64,000 nucleotides of DNA. It comes from Alicycliphilus denitrificans K601 (GTDB taxonomy: Bacteria > Pseudomonadota > Gammaproteobacteria > Burkholderiales > Burkholderiaceae_C). Made by a program: the position numbers and the translations under genes. Numbering within the stretch: position 1 is the stretch's first letter; every line of letters begins with the position of its first letter. Positions 55,197 to 63,685 of the stretch are shown here, piece by piece. Location of the stretch: NCBI RefSeq assembly GCF_000204645.1, contig NC_015422.1, positions 1,505,001 to 1,569,000 on the forward strand. Reading direction: 5' to 3'. Below the pieces are notes generated by a model that saw only the letters and a list, made by a program, of their open reading frames with translations, made no database searches and was not told where the DNA came from.

Positions 55197-55615
55197 TGGC
55201 CGCCATGCCCGACGCCCAGGCCGCGCTGGAGCAGGCCGTCGCCGACTGGAACCGCGCCGGCGCGGCCTGGGACGCACAGGCCCTGGCGGCGGTCTATGCC
55301 GAGGACGCCCTGCTGTTCGGCGGCCGCCCCGGCCACTCTGTGGGACGCGCGGCCATCCAGGGCTACTTCGCGTCATACGACGGCGTGATCCTCGCGGGCA
55401 GCATGCGGATGGCCGAGACCGAGCTGCGCACGCTCGGCCCCGGCTGCGTGCTCGCGCAGGGCATGGTGCACTTCGCCTTCACGCTCGCGGGCGGCGAGCA
55501 GACGCGCTCCACGCTGCGCGCCACGCTGGTGCTCAGCCTGGAGCCGGACCGCTGGCGTATCCTGGACCACCATTTCTCCACTGTTCCCTCCGCGCCGCCG
55601 CTGGGAAAGGACTGA
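55193..55615 (+). CDS. NTF2-like (SgcJ/DUF4440-type) protein
   Basis: About 140 aa with an SnoaL/NTF2-like fold: ADWNRAGAAWDAQALAAVYA, ALLFGGRPGHSVGRAAIQGY and DRWRILDHHFSTV. Such proteins act as hydratases, isomerases or binding partners; the role here is unknown. The start overlaps the previous stop (ATGATG). Confidence 0.65.
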   Translation: MMAAMPDAQAALEQAVADWNRAGAAWDAQALAAVYAEDALLFGGRPGHSVGRAAIQGYFASYDGVILAGSMRMAETELRTLGPGCVLAQGMVHFAFTLAGGEQTRSTLRATLVLSLEPDRWRILDHHFSTVPSAPPLGKD

Positions 55616-55618
55616 CAC

Positions 55619-56302
55619 ATGACCGCGCAGAACGCCGATGTCGATACGCTGCGGCGCCTGATCTTCGGGCGCGCCACCTGCCGCGCCTACCTGAGCGACC
55701 CCGTGCCCGAGGACGTGATCCGCAGCATCGCGGATGTGGCGCGCGGCACCGCCTCGTGGTGCAACACCCAGCCCTGGGACCTGGTGGTCACCTCGGGCGA
55801 GAGCACCGGCTGGTTCCGCGACGCGCTGATGGAGCAGGCGCGCCAGCACCCCGCGCTGGATTCCGACTTCCCGTTCCCCGAGGAATACCGGGGCGTGTAC
55901 CTCGACCGCCGCCGCCGCTCGGGCCTGCAGCTCTACGAGGCGCTGGGCATCGCCCGGGGCGACAAGGAGCGGCGCAACGCCCAGTCGTTCGAGAACTTCC
56001 GCCTGTTCGGCGCGCCGCACGTGGCCATCGTCACCGTGCCGCAGGAGCTGGGCACCTACGGCGCCGTGGACGCGGGCGGCTTCGTCGGCACCTTCCTGCT
56101 ATCGGCCCAGGCCCACGGCGTGGCCACCACGCCGCAGGCGGCGCTGGCCATGCAGTCGGGCTTCATACGCCGGTACTTCGGCATGCCCGAGGGGCGCAAG
56201 GTGGTGTGCGGCATCTCCTTCGGCTACGCCGACACGGCGCACCCGGTGAACGGCTACCGCACCGAGCGCGCCGGGGTGGACGACTTCCTGCGGCTGGTGT
56301 GA
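55619..56302 (+). CDS. nitroreductase-family flavoprotein
   Basis: This 227-aa FMN-binding protein shows RATCRAYLSDPVPEDVIRSI, ASWCNTQPWDLVV and VNGYRTERAGVDDFLRL. Nitroreductase-family enzymes reduce nitro groups or act as flavin-dependent oxidoreductases. It starts 3 nt after the NTF2-like gene. Confidence 0.87.
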   Translation: MTAQNADVDTLRRLIFGRATCRAYLSDPVPEDVIRSIADVARGTASWCNTQPWDLVVTSGESTGWFRDALMEQARQHPALDSDFPFPEEYRGVYLDRRRRSGLQLYEALGIARGDKERRNAQSFENFRLFGAPHVAIVTVPQELGTYGAVDAGGFVGTFLLSAQAHGVATTPQAALAMQSGFIRRYFGMPEGRKVVCGISFGYADTAHPVNGYRTERAGVDDFLRLV

Positions 56303-56306
56303 CGCC

Positions 56307-57077
56307 ATGGACACGCTGCTGATCGACGAGCCCGCGCCGCAGGTGCGCCGCCTCACGCTCAACCGCCCCGAGCGCATGAACGCGCTCGACGGCCCCACGC
56401 TGCAGGCGCTGCACGACGCGGCGCGCGACTGCGCGGCGGCGGGCGACGCCGTAAAGGTGCTCGTCATCCGGGGCAGCGGGCGCGCCTTCTGCGCGGGCAA
56501 CGACCTGAAATGGCTGGCCGGCGGCGTGCTGGCCGACCGCGCCGCGCACATGCGCCACCAGGACCTGATGCAGGCCACCTTCGAGTGCCTGGAGTCCGCG
56601 CCGCAGATCGTGCTGGCCAGCGTCAACGGCTATGCCCTGGCGGGCGGCTTCGAGCTCGCGCTGGCCTGCGACCTGATCATCGCCGACGACGCGGCCGAGC
56701 TCGGCGACGAGCACATCCGCCGCGACCTGCTGCCCAGCGGCGGCGGCTCGCAGCGGCTGCCGCGCCGCCTGGGCCTGCAGCGCGCGCTGCTGCACCTCGT
56801 CACCGGCCGGCGCATGACGGGGCGCGAGGCGGCGGCCCAGGGCCTGGCCGCGCAGGCCGTGCCCTCGGGCCTGCTCGAATCGGCCACGCTGCAGCTCGCG
56901 CAGGAGATCGCCCAGGCCGACGCGCTGGCGCTGGCCTCCATGAAGCAGATGGCACGCCGCGCGCTGGAACTGCCGCTGCGGGACGGCCTGCAGTACGAGC
57001 GCTGGATGCAGCACCGCTACCGCACGCAGTCGGGCGCGCTGGAGGCGGGCGTGCAGGATTTCGCCGCGAAGAACTGA
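56307..57077 (+). CDS. enoyl-CoA hydratase/isomerase family protein
   Basis: This 256-aa crotonase-fold protein has the oxyanion-hole segments FCAGNDLKWLAGG and SVNGYALAGGFELALACDLI, and the second half DEHIRRDLLPSGGGSQRLPR with a Glu near the active-site position. It likely acts on an enoyl-CoA of the same pathway. Confidence 0.86.
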   Translation: MDTLLIDEPAPQVRRLTLNRPERMNALDGPTLQALHDAARDCAAAGDAVKVLVIRGSGRAFCAGNDLKWLAGGVLADRAAHMRHQDLMQATFECLESAPQIVLASVNGYALAGGFELALACDLIIADDAAELGDEHIRRDLLPSGGGSQRLPRRLGLQRALLHLVTGRRMTGREAAAQGLAAQAVPSGLLESATLQLAQEIAQADALALASMKQMARRALELPLRDGLQYERWMQHRYRTQSGALEAGVQDFAAKN

Positions 57078-57082
57078 GCGAT

Positions 57083-57136
57083 TGCTATTAATTCAAGAGT
57101 TTCCAGCGCTTGATTGGAAGGCGCTGGAGGCTTTTT
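57083..57136 (-). repeat. dispersed palindromic repeat, copy G, also a terminator-like hairpin
   Basis: CCAGCGC and GCGCTGG (57103-57127) form a stem followed by AGGCTTTTTT. It lies just after the enoyl-CoA hydratase and before the ABC importer, so it may end the first transcript. Confidence 0.65.
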
Positions 57137-57271
57137 TGCTTTGAGAACCACATCGTGCGGACGCCTTCCTGCCAGTGTACGGAACACAAGGCCCGCATGC
57201 GTTGACCGGCTGCCGCTACGCCCCGTTCAATGCAGGGATCCGTGCCAACCCCGTCCTTCGAAGGAGACACC

Positions 57272-58444
57272 ATGCGAAACACGTTCCGCCTGCCGGCAAC
57301 GCTCATCCAGGCCGCCGGCGCCGCCGCGCTGCTGGCCATGGCCCCCCTGTGCGCGGCCGAGACGATCAAGCTCGGCCTGTCCATCCCGCTGTCCGGCTCG
57401 GGCGCCAACTGGGGCAAGGGCTCGGAGTGGATGTGCGCCAAGGCCGCGCAGGAGGTCAATGCGCAGGGCGGCGTCAAGGTCAAAGGCCAGGCGCACCAGT
57501 TCGAGTGCGTGGGCTATGACAACAAGTACAACGCCGCCGAGGGCGCCAAGGTGGCGCAGGCACTGGTGGCGCGCGACGAGGTGAAGTTCGTGGCCGGCAG
57601 CATCGGCGTGGCGCCGGCGCGCGCACTGCAGTCGCTGACCGAGCGGCGCAATGTGCTGCTGTTCACGGCCGCCTGGGGCAACAGCATGAAGGGGCCCAAG
57701 TTCCCGCTGACCTTCTCGCAAATGAACTCGCCCAACGAGATCTCCGAGCCGCTCATCACCCACGTGAAGAAGCTGCACCCTGGCGTGAAGACCGTGGTGC
57801 TGCTCAACCCCAACGACGCCACCGGCCAGGAGACCGAGAAGGTCGCCAAGGCCGCGTGGGAGAAGAACGGCGTGAAAGTGCTGGTGAGCGACTGGTACGA
57901 GCGCGGCACCAGCGAGTTCCAGCCCATCGCCGCGAAGCTCCACGCGGCCAAGCCGGACGTGGTGGACCTGGCCTCCACCCCGCCGGCCGATGCGGGCCTG
58001 ATCTTCAAGGAGCTCAAGGCACTGGGCTGGAATGGTGTGAAAGTGGTCGAGGTGGGCACGGGCGCCGACGGGCTGCTGGCCACCGGCAAGGACGCGGTGG
58101 AAGGCGCCTACCTGGGCGCCGCCGTGAGCGTGGACAGCATGACGCCGCAGCAGAAGGCCCTGGATGAAGGCGTGCGCAAGGCCACGGGCGAGAGCGTCAA
58201 CGCCATCCAGATCGGTTTCTACGACGCCGTATGGGCCATCAAGGCCGCGATGGAGAAGGCACAGAGCATCGATCCGGCCGAGGTCGCCAAGGCCATGCCC
58301 ACGGTGAGGTTCAAGTCCTTCTACGGCGAGACGGGGTTCGGCGGCAAGGATGTCTACGGCAGCGACCAGCAGATGCGCCTGCCGGTCATCATCACCAAGC
58401 TGGTCGGTACCAGCCTGCAGGAAGTGGGCCGGGTGCAGAAGTAA
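57272..58444 (+). CDS. branched-chain amino acid-type ABC transporter substrate-binding protein
   Basis: This 390-aa LivK-like periplasmic receptor has a signal peptide (LLAMAPLCAAE) and a Peripla_BP_6 domain (IKLGLSIPLSGSGANWGKGS, FECVGYDNKYNAAEGAKVA). AAGGAGA lies before ATG 57272. It is the receptor of the LivHMGF importer encoded downstream. The ligand may be an aromatic or branched acid rather than an amino acid. Confidence 0.88.
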   Translation: MRNTFRLPATLIQAAGAAALLAMAPLCAAETIKLGLSIPLSGSGANWGKGSEWMCAKAAQEVNAQGGVKVKGQAHQFECVGYDNKYNAAEGAKVAQALVARDEVKFVAGSIGVAPARALQSLTERRNVLLFTAAWGNSMKGPKFPLTFSQMNSPNEISEPLITHVKKLHPGVKTVVLLNPNDATGQETEKVAKAAWEKNGVKVLVSDWYERGTSEFQPIAAKLHAAKPDVVDLASTPPADAGLIFKELKALGWNGVKVVEVGTGADGLLATGKDAVEGAYLGAAVSVDSMTPQQKALDEGVRKATGESVNAIQIGFYDAVWAIKAAMEKAQSIDPAEVAKAMPTVRFKSFYGETGFGGKDVYGSDQQMRLPVIITKLVGTSLQEVGRVQK

Positions 58445-58453
58445 GCAGACACC

Positions 58454-59329
58454 ATGCAGGACGTCGTCCAACTGCTGTTCACGGCGCTGCAGATCAGCGC
58501 CGTCTACATCCTTTTCTCGCTTGGCCTGACCATCATCTTCGGCGTGCTGAAGGTGGTGAACTTCGCGCACGGGCAGTTCTTCACCTTCGGCGCGCTGGTG
58601 CTGTCGCTGGTCCTCCGCGCGCTGGCGCCCAGCCTGGGGCATGGCTGGGCGGCCTACCTGCTGGCGGGGCTGGCGGGGCTGGCGGCCTGCCTCTTCGCGG
58701 GACTGGTGGTCTACCAGTTCGGCTTCAAGCGGCTGGAGCGCGACATGATCGGCTCCTTCATCCTCTCGGCGGGCCTCGTGCTGCTGTTCGAGGGGATCAT
58801 GCTGGAGGTCTTCGGCGGCGCGGTGCGGCCCGTGCCCGCGCTGCTGGAGGGCAACGTGCGGCTGCTGGGCCTCACCGTGTCCAGCCAGCGGCTGGTGCTG
58901 CTGGCGTTCGCCGTGCTGCTCACGGCGGCCATCATCGTGCTACTGCAGCGCACGCGCTTCGGCAAGGCGCTGCGCGCCGTCTCCATCGACCACGAGGCCG
59001 CCATGCTGCAGGGCGTGGCCTACCGGCAGATCGCGCTGTACGGCTTTTTGATGGCGACGGCGGTGGCCGCCATCGCGGGCATGCTGATCGCGCCGCTGGC
59101 CGCCGTCACGCCCACGCTGGGCGACTCGTACCTCGTCAAGGGCTTCATCGCCGTGGTGGTGGGGGGCATGGGCAGCATCGTCGGCGCCATCGTGGGCAGC
59201 GTGCTGATCGCGCTGCTGGAGTCGTTCGTGGGGTTCTACTTCGACCCGTCGCTCGCCAACCTGGCGATCTTCGTGATCGTCATGGTCGTGCTGCTGGTCC
59301 GGCCGAAAGGGTTCTTCGGAAATGACTGA
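58454..59329 (+). CDS. ABC transporter permease, LivH type
   Basis: This 291-aa membrane permease has about eight transmembrane helices; its conserved core is GLTIIFGVLKVVNFAHGQFF. The C-terminus overlaps the next gene by 8 nt. It pairs with the LivM-type permease. Confidence 0.9.
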   Translation: MQDVVQLLFTALQISAVYILFSLGLTIIFGVLKVVNFAHGQFFTFGALVLSLVLRALAPSLGHGWAAYLLAGLAGLAACLFAGLVVYQFGFKRLERDMIGSFILSAGLVLLFEGIMLEVFGGAVRPVPALLEGNVRLLGLTVSSQRLVLLAFAVLLTAAIIVLLQRTRFGKALRAVSIDHEAAMLQGVAYRQIALYGFLMATAVAAIAGMLIAPLAAVTPTLGDSYLVKGFIAVVVGGMGSIVGAIVGSVLIALLESFVGFYFDPSLANLAIFVIVMVVLLVRPKGFFGND

Positions 59330-60239
59330 ACACAAGGATTCGATCGGCATCGCGGCCATCGGCTGCGTGCTGCTGGCCTGCGTGGCCCTGGGCAGCGGCT
59401 ACGTGGGCAGCCTGATGGTGTGGATGGCCCTGGCGGCGGCGCTGGCCGCCAGCCTGCGCTTCGTGCTGCTGATCGGCGAGCTGAACTTCGCCTCCGCCGC
59501 GTTCTACGGGCTGGGCGCCTATTGCACCGGCACCATCGCCAACACGGCGGACTGGCCGTTCGCGGCCACGCTCGCGCTCAGCAGCCTGCTGGCGCTGGCG
59601 GTGAGCATCGTGTTCGGCGGCATCACGCTCAAGGTGAAGGGGCCGTACTTCCTGCTCATCGGCTTCGCGTTCACCGAGGCGATGCGCATCCTCTACACGC
59701 GCACCGAGGCGCTGGGCGGCAACTCGGGCCTGGTGGGCATCTTCCCGCCCGCGTGGCTCGATCCGTACTACCAGTACTTCGCCACCGCGCTGTGCTTCGC
59801 GCTCATCCTGGGCATGCTGGCCATCGAGCGATCGCACCTGGGCAAGATCTTCGTCGCCATCCGCGACAACGAGAACGTGGTGCGCAGCGTGGGCAACCGC
59901 GTGTTCCTCGCCAAGGTGGCGTGCTTCGCCATCGCCTCGGCGGTGGCGGGGCTCGTAGGCTCGCTGCACGCGTATGCCAACAACGTCATCAGCCCGCTCG
60001 ACTTCGGCTTCATGCTCTCGACCTTCGCGCTCGCTTACCTCAAGGTGGGCGGGGAGGACAGCCCGCTCGGCCCCGTGATCGGCGCGGTGCTGCTGGTCGG
60101 CATCGCCAGCTGGGCGCAGAGCATGGGCGGCAGCGAGCACATCCTGTATGGCCTGGCCATCGTGCTGTCGGTGCTGTTCATGCCCAAGGGGCTGATGGGC
60201 CTGCTAGAGCGGCTGCGCGCCGGGCGGGGAGGGCGCTGA
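59322..60239 (+). CDS. ABC transporter permease, LivM type
   Basis: This 305-aa LivM-like permease carries the conserved segments ELNFASAAFYGLGAYCTG and VFLAKVACFAIASAVAGLVG. It overlaps livH by 8 nt and is followed closely by the ATPase genes. Confidence 0.9.
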   Translation: MTEHKDSIGIAAIGCVLLACVALGSGYVGSLMVWMALAAALAASLRFVLLIGELNFASAAFYGLGAYCTGTIANTADWPFAATLALSSLLALAVSIVFGGITLKVKGPYFLLIGFAFTEAMRILYTRTEALGGNSGLVGIFPPAWLDPYYQYFATALCFALILGMLAIERSHLGKIFVAIRDNENVVRSVGNRVFLAKVACFAIASAVAGLVGSLHAYANNVISPLDFGFMLSTFALAYLKVGGEDSPLGPVIGAVLLVGIASWAQSMGGSEHILYGLAIVLSVLFMPKGLMGLLERLRAGRGGR

Positions 60240-60241
60240 TC

Positions 60242-60991
60242 ATGGCGGATGGCAAGACCCTTCTGTCGGGCCGCAACCTGTCCAAGCAGTTCAAGGGGCT
60301 GCTGGCCGTCTCGGGCGTGGACATCGACATCCGGCGCGGCGAGATCGTGGGCCTGATCGGCCCCAACGGCGCGGGCAAGAGCACCACGTTCAACCTCTTG
60401 AGCGGATTTCTCGCGCCCACCACCGGCACGTTGACGATCGCCGGGGCCGACATGACCGGCGCGAGCCCCGAGCGCATCAGCCAGCAGGGCCTGGTGCGCA
60501 CCTTCCAGCACGGCAGCTACCTGCCCACGATGACGGTGCGCGACAACGTGCTCATCGGCGCCCTGGGCGGCACGCGCAACGGCCGCGTGGCGCGCGGCGA
60601 GCAGGAGCGGGTGATCGCGCAGGCCATCGCGCTGTTCGGCCTGTCCGACCACGCGAACGCGGTGGCGAAGAACCTGCCGCACGGGCTGCAGCGCCTGCTG
60701 AGCATGGCCATCGCCTTCGCCGCGCGCCCGCAGCTCATCTGCTACGACGAGCCGCTCACCGGCCTGAACCAGACCGAGGTGGCCGAGACGCTCAAGGTCT
60801 ACCGCCGGCTGAAGTCGGAGCACGGCATGTCCATGCTGCTCGTGGAGCACAACATGCGCGCCGTGATGGCCATCTGCGACCGCATCTACGTGCTGCACCA
60901 CGGCGAGATCATCTTCACCGGAACGCCCGACGAAGTGAAGACGAGCGACGCGGTGCTCAAGGCCTACCTGGGGGAAGCGCATGACCTCTGA
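60242..60991 (+). CDS. ABC transporter ATP-binding protein, LivG type
   Basis: This 249-aa ATPase has Walker A GPNGAGKSTTFN. Its signature region reads NLPHGLQRLLSMAIAFAARP, so the canonical LSGGQ is HGLQR, a divergence seen in LivG proteins. Walker B is LICYDEPLTGLN. It couples ATP hydrolysis to the permease pair. Confidence 0.88.
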   Translation: MADGKTLLSGRNLSKQFKGLLAVSGVDIDIRRGEIVGLIGPNGAGKSTTFNLLSGFLAPTTGTLTIAGADMTGASPERISQQGLVRTFQHGSYLPTMTVRDNVLIGALGGTRNGRVARGEQERVIAQAIALFGLSDHANAVAKNLPHGLQRLLSMAIAFAARPQLICYDEPLTGLNQTEVAETLKVYRRLKSEHGMSMLLVEHNMRAVMAICDRIYVLHHGEIIFTGTPDEVKTSDAVLKAYLGEAHDL

Positions 60992-61700
60992 ACACACCCT
61001 GGCCGTGCGCGACCTCACCGTCCACTACGGCGCGGTGCCCGCCGTCACCGGCGTGAGCATGGAAGTCAAGGGCGGCAGCATCGTCAGCCTGATCGGCGCC
61101 AACGGCGCGGGCAAGTCCACGCTGATCAAGGCCATCACGGGCCTGGTGAAGGTGCGCTCGGGCGAGGTCACGCTGGGCGGCAAGCCGCTCACCAACCGCG
61201 CGCCCAACGTCATCCTCGATCACGGCATCGCCCTGGTGCCCGAGGGGCGGCGCCTGTTCGGCGGTATGACGGTGCGCGAGAACCTGGAGATGGGCGCCTA
61301 CCGCATCCGCGACGCGGCACGGCAGGCCGAGCTGCTCGACACCTGCTTGCGCTATTTCCCCGACCTGAAGGCCAAGCTGGCCAGCGACGCCAGTTCCCTG
61401 AGTGGCGGCCAGCAGCAGATGGTGGCCGTGGCGCGCGCGCTGATGAGCGCGCCCAGCGTGCTGCTGCTGGACGAGCCGACCATCGGCCTCGCGCCCGCGT
61501 TCGTCAACGTCATCAGCGCCGTGGTGCGCGACGTGAACCGCCAGGGCGTGACCGTGCTGCTGGTGGAGCAGAACGCCGAGGTGGCGCTGCGCGTGAGCCA
61601 CCACGCCTACGTGCTGGAGTCGGGCAGGGTGGTCAAGCACGGGCCATCCGACGTGTTCCTGCACGACCCTGACATCAAGAAGGCGTACCTGGGGCTTTAG
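60981..61700 (+). CDS. ABC transporter ATP-binding protein, LivF type
   Basis: This 239-aa ATPase has Walker A GANGAGKSTLIK, signature SLSGGQQQMVAVARALM and Walker B LLLDEPTIGLAP. Its start overlaps livG by 11 nt. It completes the five-gene importer and faces the convergent oxidoreductase gene with a 14-nt gap. Confidence 0.9.
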   Translation: MTSEHTLAVRDLTVHYGAVPAVTGVSMEVKGGSIVSLIGANGAGKSTLIKAITGLVKVRSGEVTLGGKPLTNRAPNVILDHGIALVPEGRRLFGGMTVRENLEMGAYRIRDAARQAELLDTCLRYFPDLKAKLASDASSLSGGQQQMVAVARALMSAPSVLLLDEPTIGLAPAFVNVISAVVRDVNRQGVTVLLVEQNAEVALRVSHHAYVLESGRVVKHGPSDVFLHDPDIKKAYLGL

Positions 61701-61714
61701 CCCGCGTGGGTCGG

Positions 61715-63685
61715 TCAGGCAATGGATCGCGCCGCGAGGTGGCCTTCGCGGATCGCGGGCTGGATGTCGCGCGCGGACAGCGCGTCGCCCACGATGTGCA
61801 GCTGCGGAACGCGCCCCTGCAAGGCTTGCCAGATCTCGTTTTGCGACTGGCGGTAGCCCACCAGCACCACCGTGTCGGCGGACACGTTCTCTGGCGTGTC
61901 GCCATACAGCGGCCGGACCTCGGCACTGCCTTGATCGATGGACACCAGCGCGGACTGCGTGAGGACGCGGAACCTGCCGGACCTGTGAAAGCGCTGCAGC
62001 GCCGCCTGCGTGCGCCCCGTGCCCTCCACGGCGGGGGCGAACATCAGATGGCGGGTCACGTAGGTCACTTCGGCGCCGCTGGCGATCAGCGCCTCGCAGC
62101 AGCCGATGGCCTCGTAGTGGCCTATGTCGTCGAACACGATGGCGGTCTTGCCGTAGTCGCCTGCGCCCGCCATGCACAGGTCGAGCGAGGTCAGCACGCG
62201 CGCGCCCGGCGCGATGCGCAACCCGGCGGCCGGGTCCGCCGTCTGGCGAAAGCCGCTCGCCTCGGTGGGCTGCGAGCCGGTGGCCACGATGACCACGTCG
62301 GGGTTCTCGGCCAGCACCTCGCCGGCCTCCACGTAGGTGGACAGCCGCACGTCGACGCCCAGGCGGTAGATCTCGCCCTCCAGCCACAGGGCGATGTCGC
62401 CGATCAGGTGCAGCTTGGGCAGGTGCCTGGCCTGGTTCAGCAACCCGCCCAGGCCGGACGTGGCCTCGATCAGCGTGACGCGGTGCCCCATGAGCCGGGC
62501 CGTGCGCGCGGCCTCCATGCCGGCCACGCCGCCGCCCACCACCAGCACCTTGCGCGGGCTTGGGGCGGGGACGATCCGGTCCTCGGCCAGCCGGGCCTCG
62601 TCGCCGACCACGGGGTTCACCGCGCAGCGCATGCGGCCCGTGAACACGCCGCCGATGCAGCCCTGGTTGCAGCCGATGCAGGGGCGCACCTCGGTGCCGC
62701 GGCCCGCGCGCGCCTTCGCGACCAGCATCGGGTCGGCGATCATGCCGCGCACGATGTTGACCATGTCGGCCTGGCCTTCCTTGAGCGCCTGCTCGGCGTC
62801 GTCCAGCGTGGCGTAGCGGCCCACGATGATGCGCGGCACGGTGAGCCCCTGGCCCACGCGCTCGCTGGCCGGCAACTGGTAGCCCACGGGGCGGTCCATG
62901 CCCGCGTAGCGCTCCACGTGGAAGTAGTAGTCGCCGTGCGTGATGTTCACGAAGTCGATCAGCCCCTCGGCCTGGGCGCGCAGGGCGATGGCGTTCACGT
63001 CCGCCGTGGACAGGATGCGCTCGTCGGTGCTGGCGCCCAGGCGCACGCCCAGCGCGAACCCGGGCGAGGTGGCCGCGCGGATGGCGCGCAGCGTCTCCAG
63101 CAGCGCGCGGATGCGGTTGTCGAAGCTGCCGCCGTATTCATCCTGGCGCTGGTTGAGCACCGGCGAGAAGAACTGCGAGAACAGGTAGCCCGCGCCCGCC
63201 AGCACCTCCACGCCGTCCAGGCCCGCCGCCTGCATGCGGGCCGCGGCCTGGCCGTAGGCATCGACCAGTTCGCCGATCTGGCCGGTGGTCATGGGGATCG
63301 GCGGCGCCACCGAATAGCGCCCCGGCAGCGCCGTCACCGCCCAGGGCAGGCCGCCGTCGGCCGCGGGGTCGGTGTAGCCGCCGTGCCATAGCTGCGTGAA
63401 CAGCTTCATGCCGGAGGGCGCGATGGCGTCCACCAGCCGCCGCATCGGCGCGATCGCGCCGTCGTCGGCCGCGCTCAGCGAGAAGGTGGAGGAGGGGTGG
63501 ACCGAGGTGCTCTCGATGATGGACAGCCCCGCGCCCCCCTTCGCCCGCTCCAGGTGGTAGGCGATCAGGTCGTCGTTGACGTAGCGGTGCGCCAGGCGCG
63601 TCGCATGCGCGGTGCGCACGATGCGGTTGGGCACCTCGACGCCGCCAATGCGGATCGGCGAGAAAACACGCTTGTAGAGGCTCAC
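61715..63685 (-). CDS. FadH-like NADH:flavin oxidoreductase (2,4-dienoyl-CoA reductase family)
   Basis: This 656-aa protein has an Old Yellow Enzyme TIM barrel (FSPIRIGGVEVPNRIVRTAH, EVLAGAGYLFSQFFSP with the region for the active site), a 4Fe-4S Cys motif CIGCNQGCIG plus a downstream CAVNP Cys, and a C-terminal FAD/NAD fold (KVLVVGGGVAGMEAA). It likely reduces an unsaturated CoA ester or a dienone. It is opposite the CoA-catabolic operon and overlaps the SDR start by 4 nt. Confidence 0.85.
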   Translation of the reverse strand: MSLYKRVFSPIRIGGVEVPNRIVRTAHATRLAHRYVNDDLIAYHLERAKGGAGLSIIESTSVHPSSTFSLSAADDGAIAPMRRLVDAIAPSGMKLFTQLWHGGYTDPAADGGLPWAVTALPGRYSVAPPIPMTTGQIGELVDAYGQAAARMQAAGLDGVEVLAGAGYLFSQFFSPVLNQRQDEYGGSFDNRIRALLETLRAIRAATSPGFALGVRLGASTDERILSTADVNAIALRAQAEGLIDFVNITHGDYYFHVERYAGMDRPVGYQLPASERVGQGLTVPRIIVGRYATLDDAEQALKEGQADMVNIVRGMIADPMLVAKARAGRGTEVRPCIGCNQGCIGGVFTGRMRCAVNPVVGDEARLAEDRIVPAPSPRKVLVVGGGVAGMEAARTARLMGHRVTLIEATSGLGGLLNQARHLPKLHLIGDIALWLEGEIYRLGVDVRLSTYVEAGEVLAENPDVVIVATGSQPTEASGFRQTADPAAGLRIAPGARVLTSLDLCMAGAGDYGKTAIVFDDIGHYEAIGCCEALIASGAEVTYVTRHLMFAPAVEGTGRTQAALQRFHRSGRFRVLTQSALVSIDQGSAEVRPLYGDTPENVSADTVVLVGYRQSQNEIWQALQGRVPQLHIVGDALSARDIQPAIREGHLAARSIA

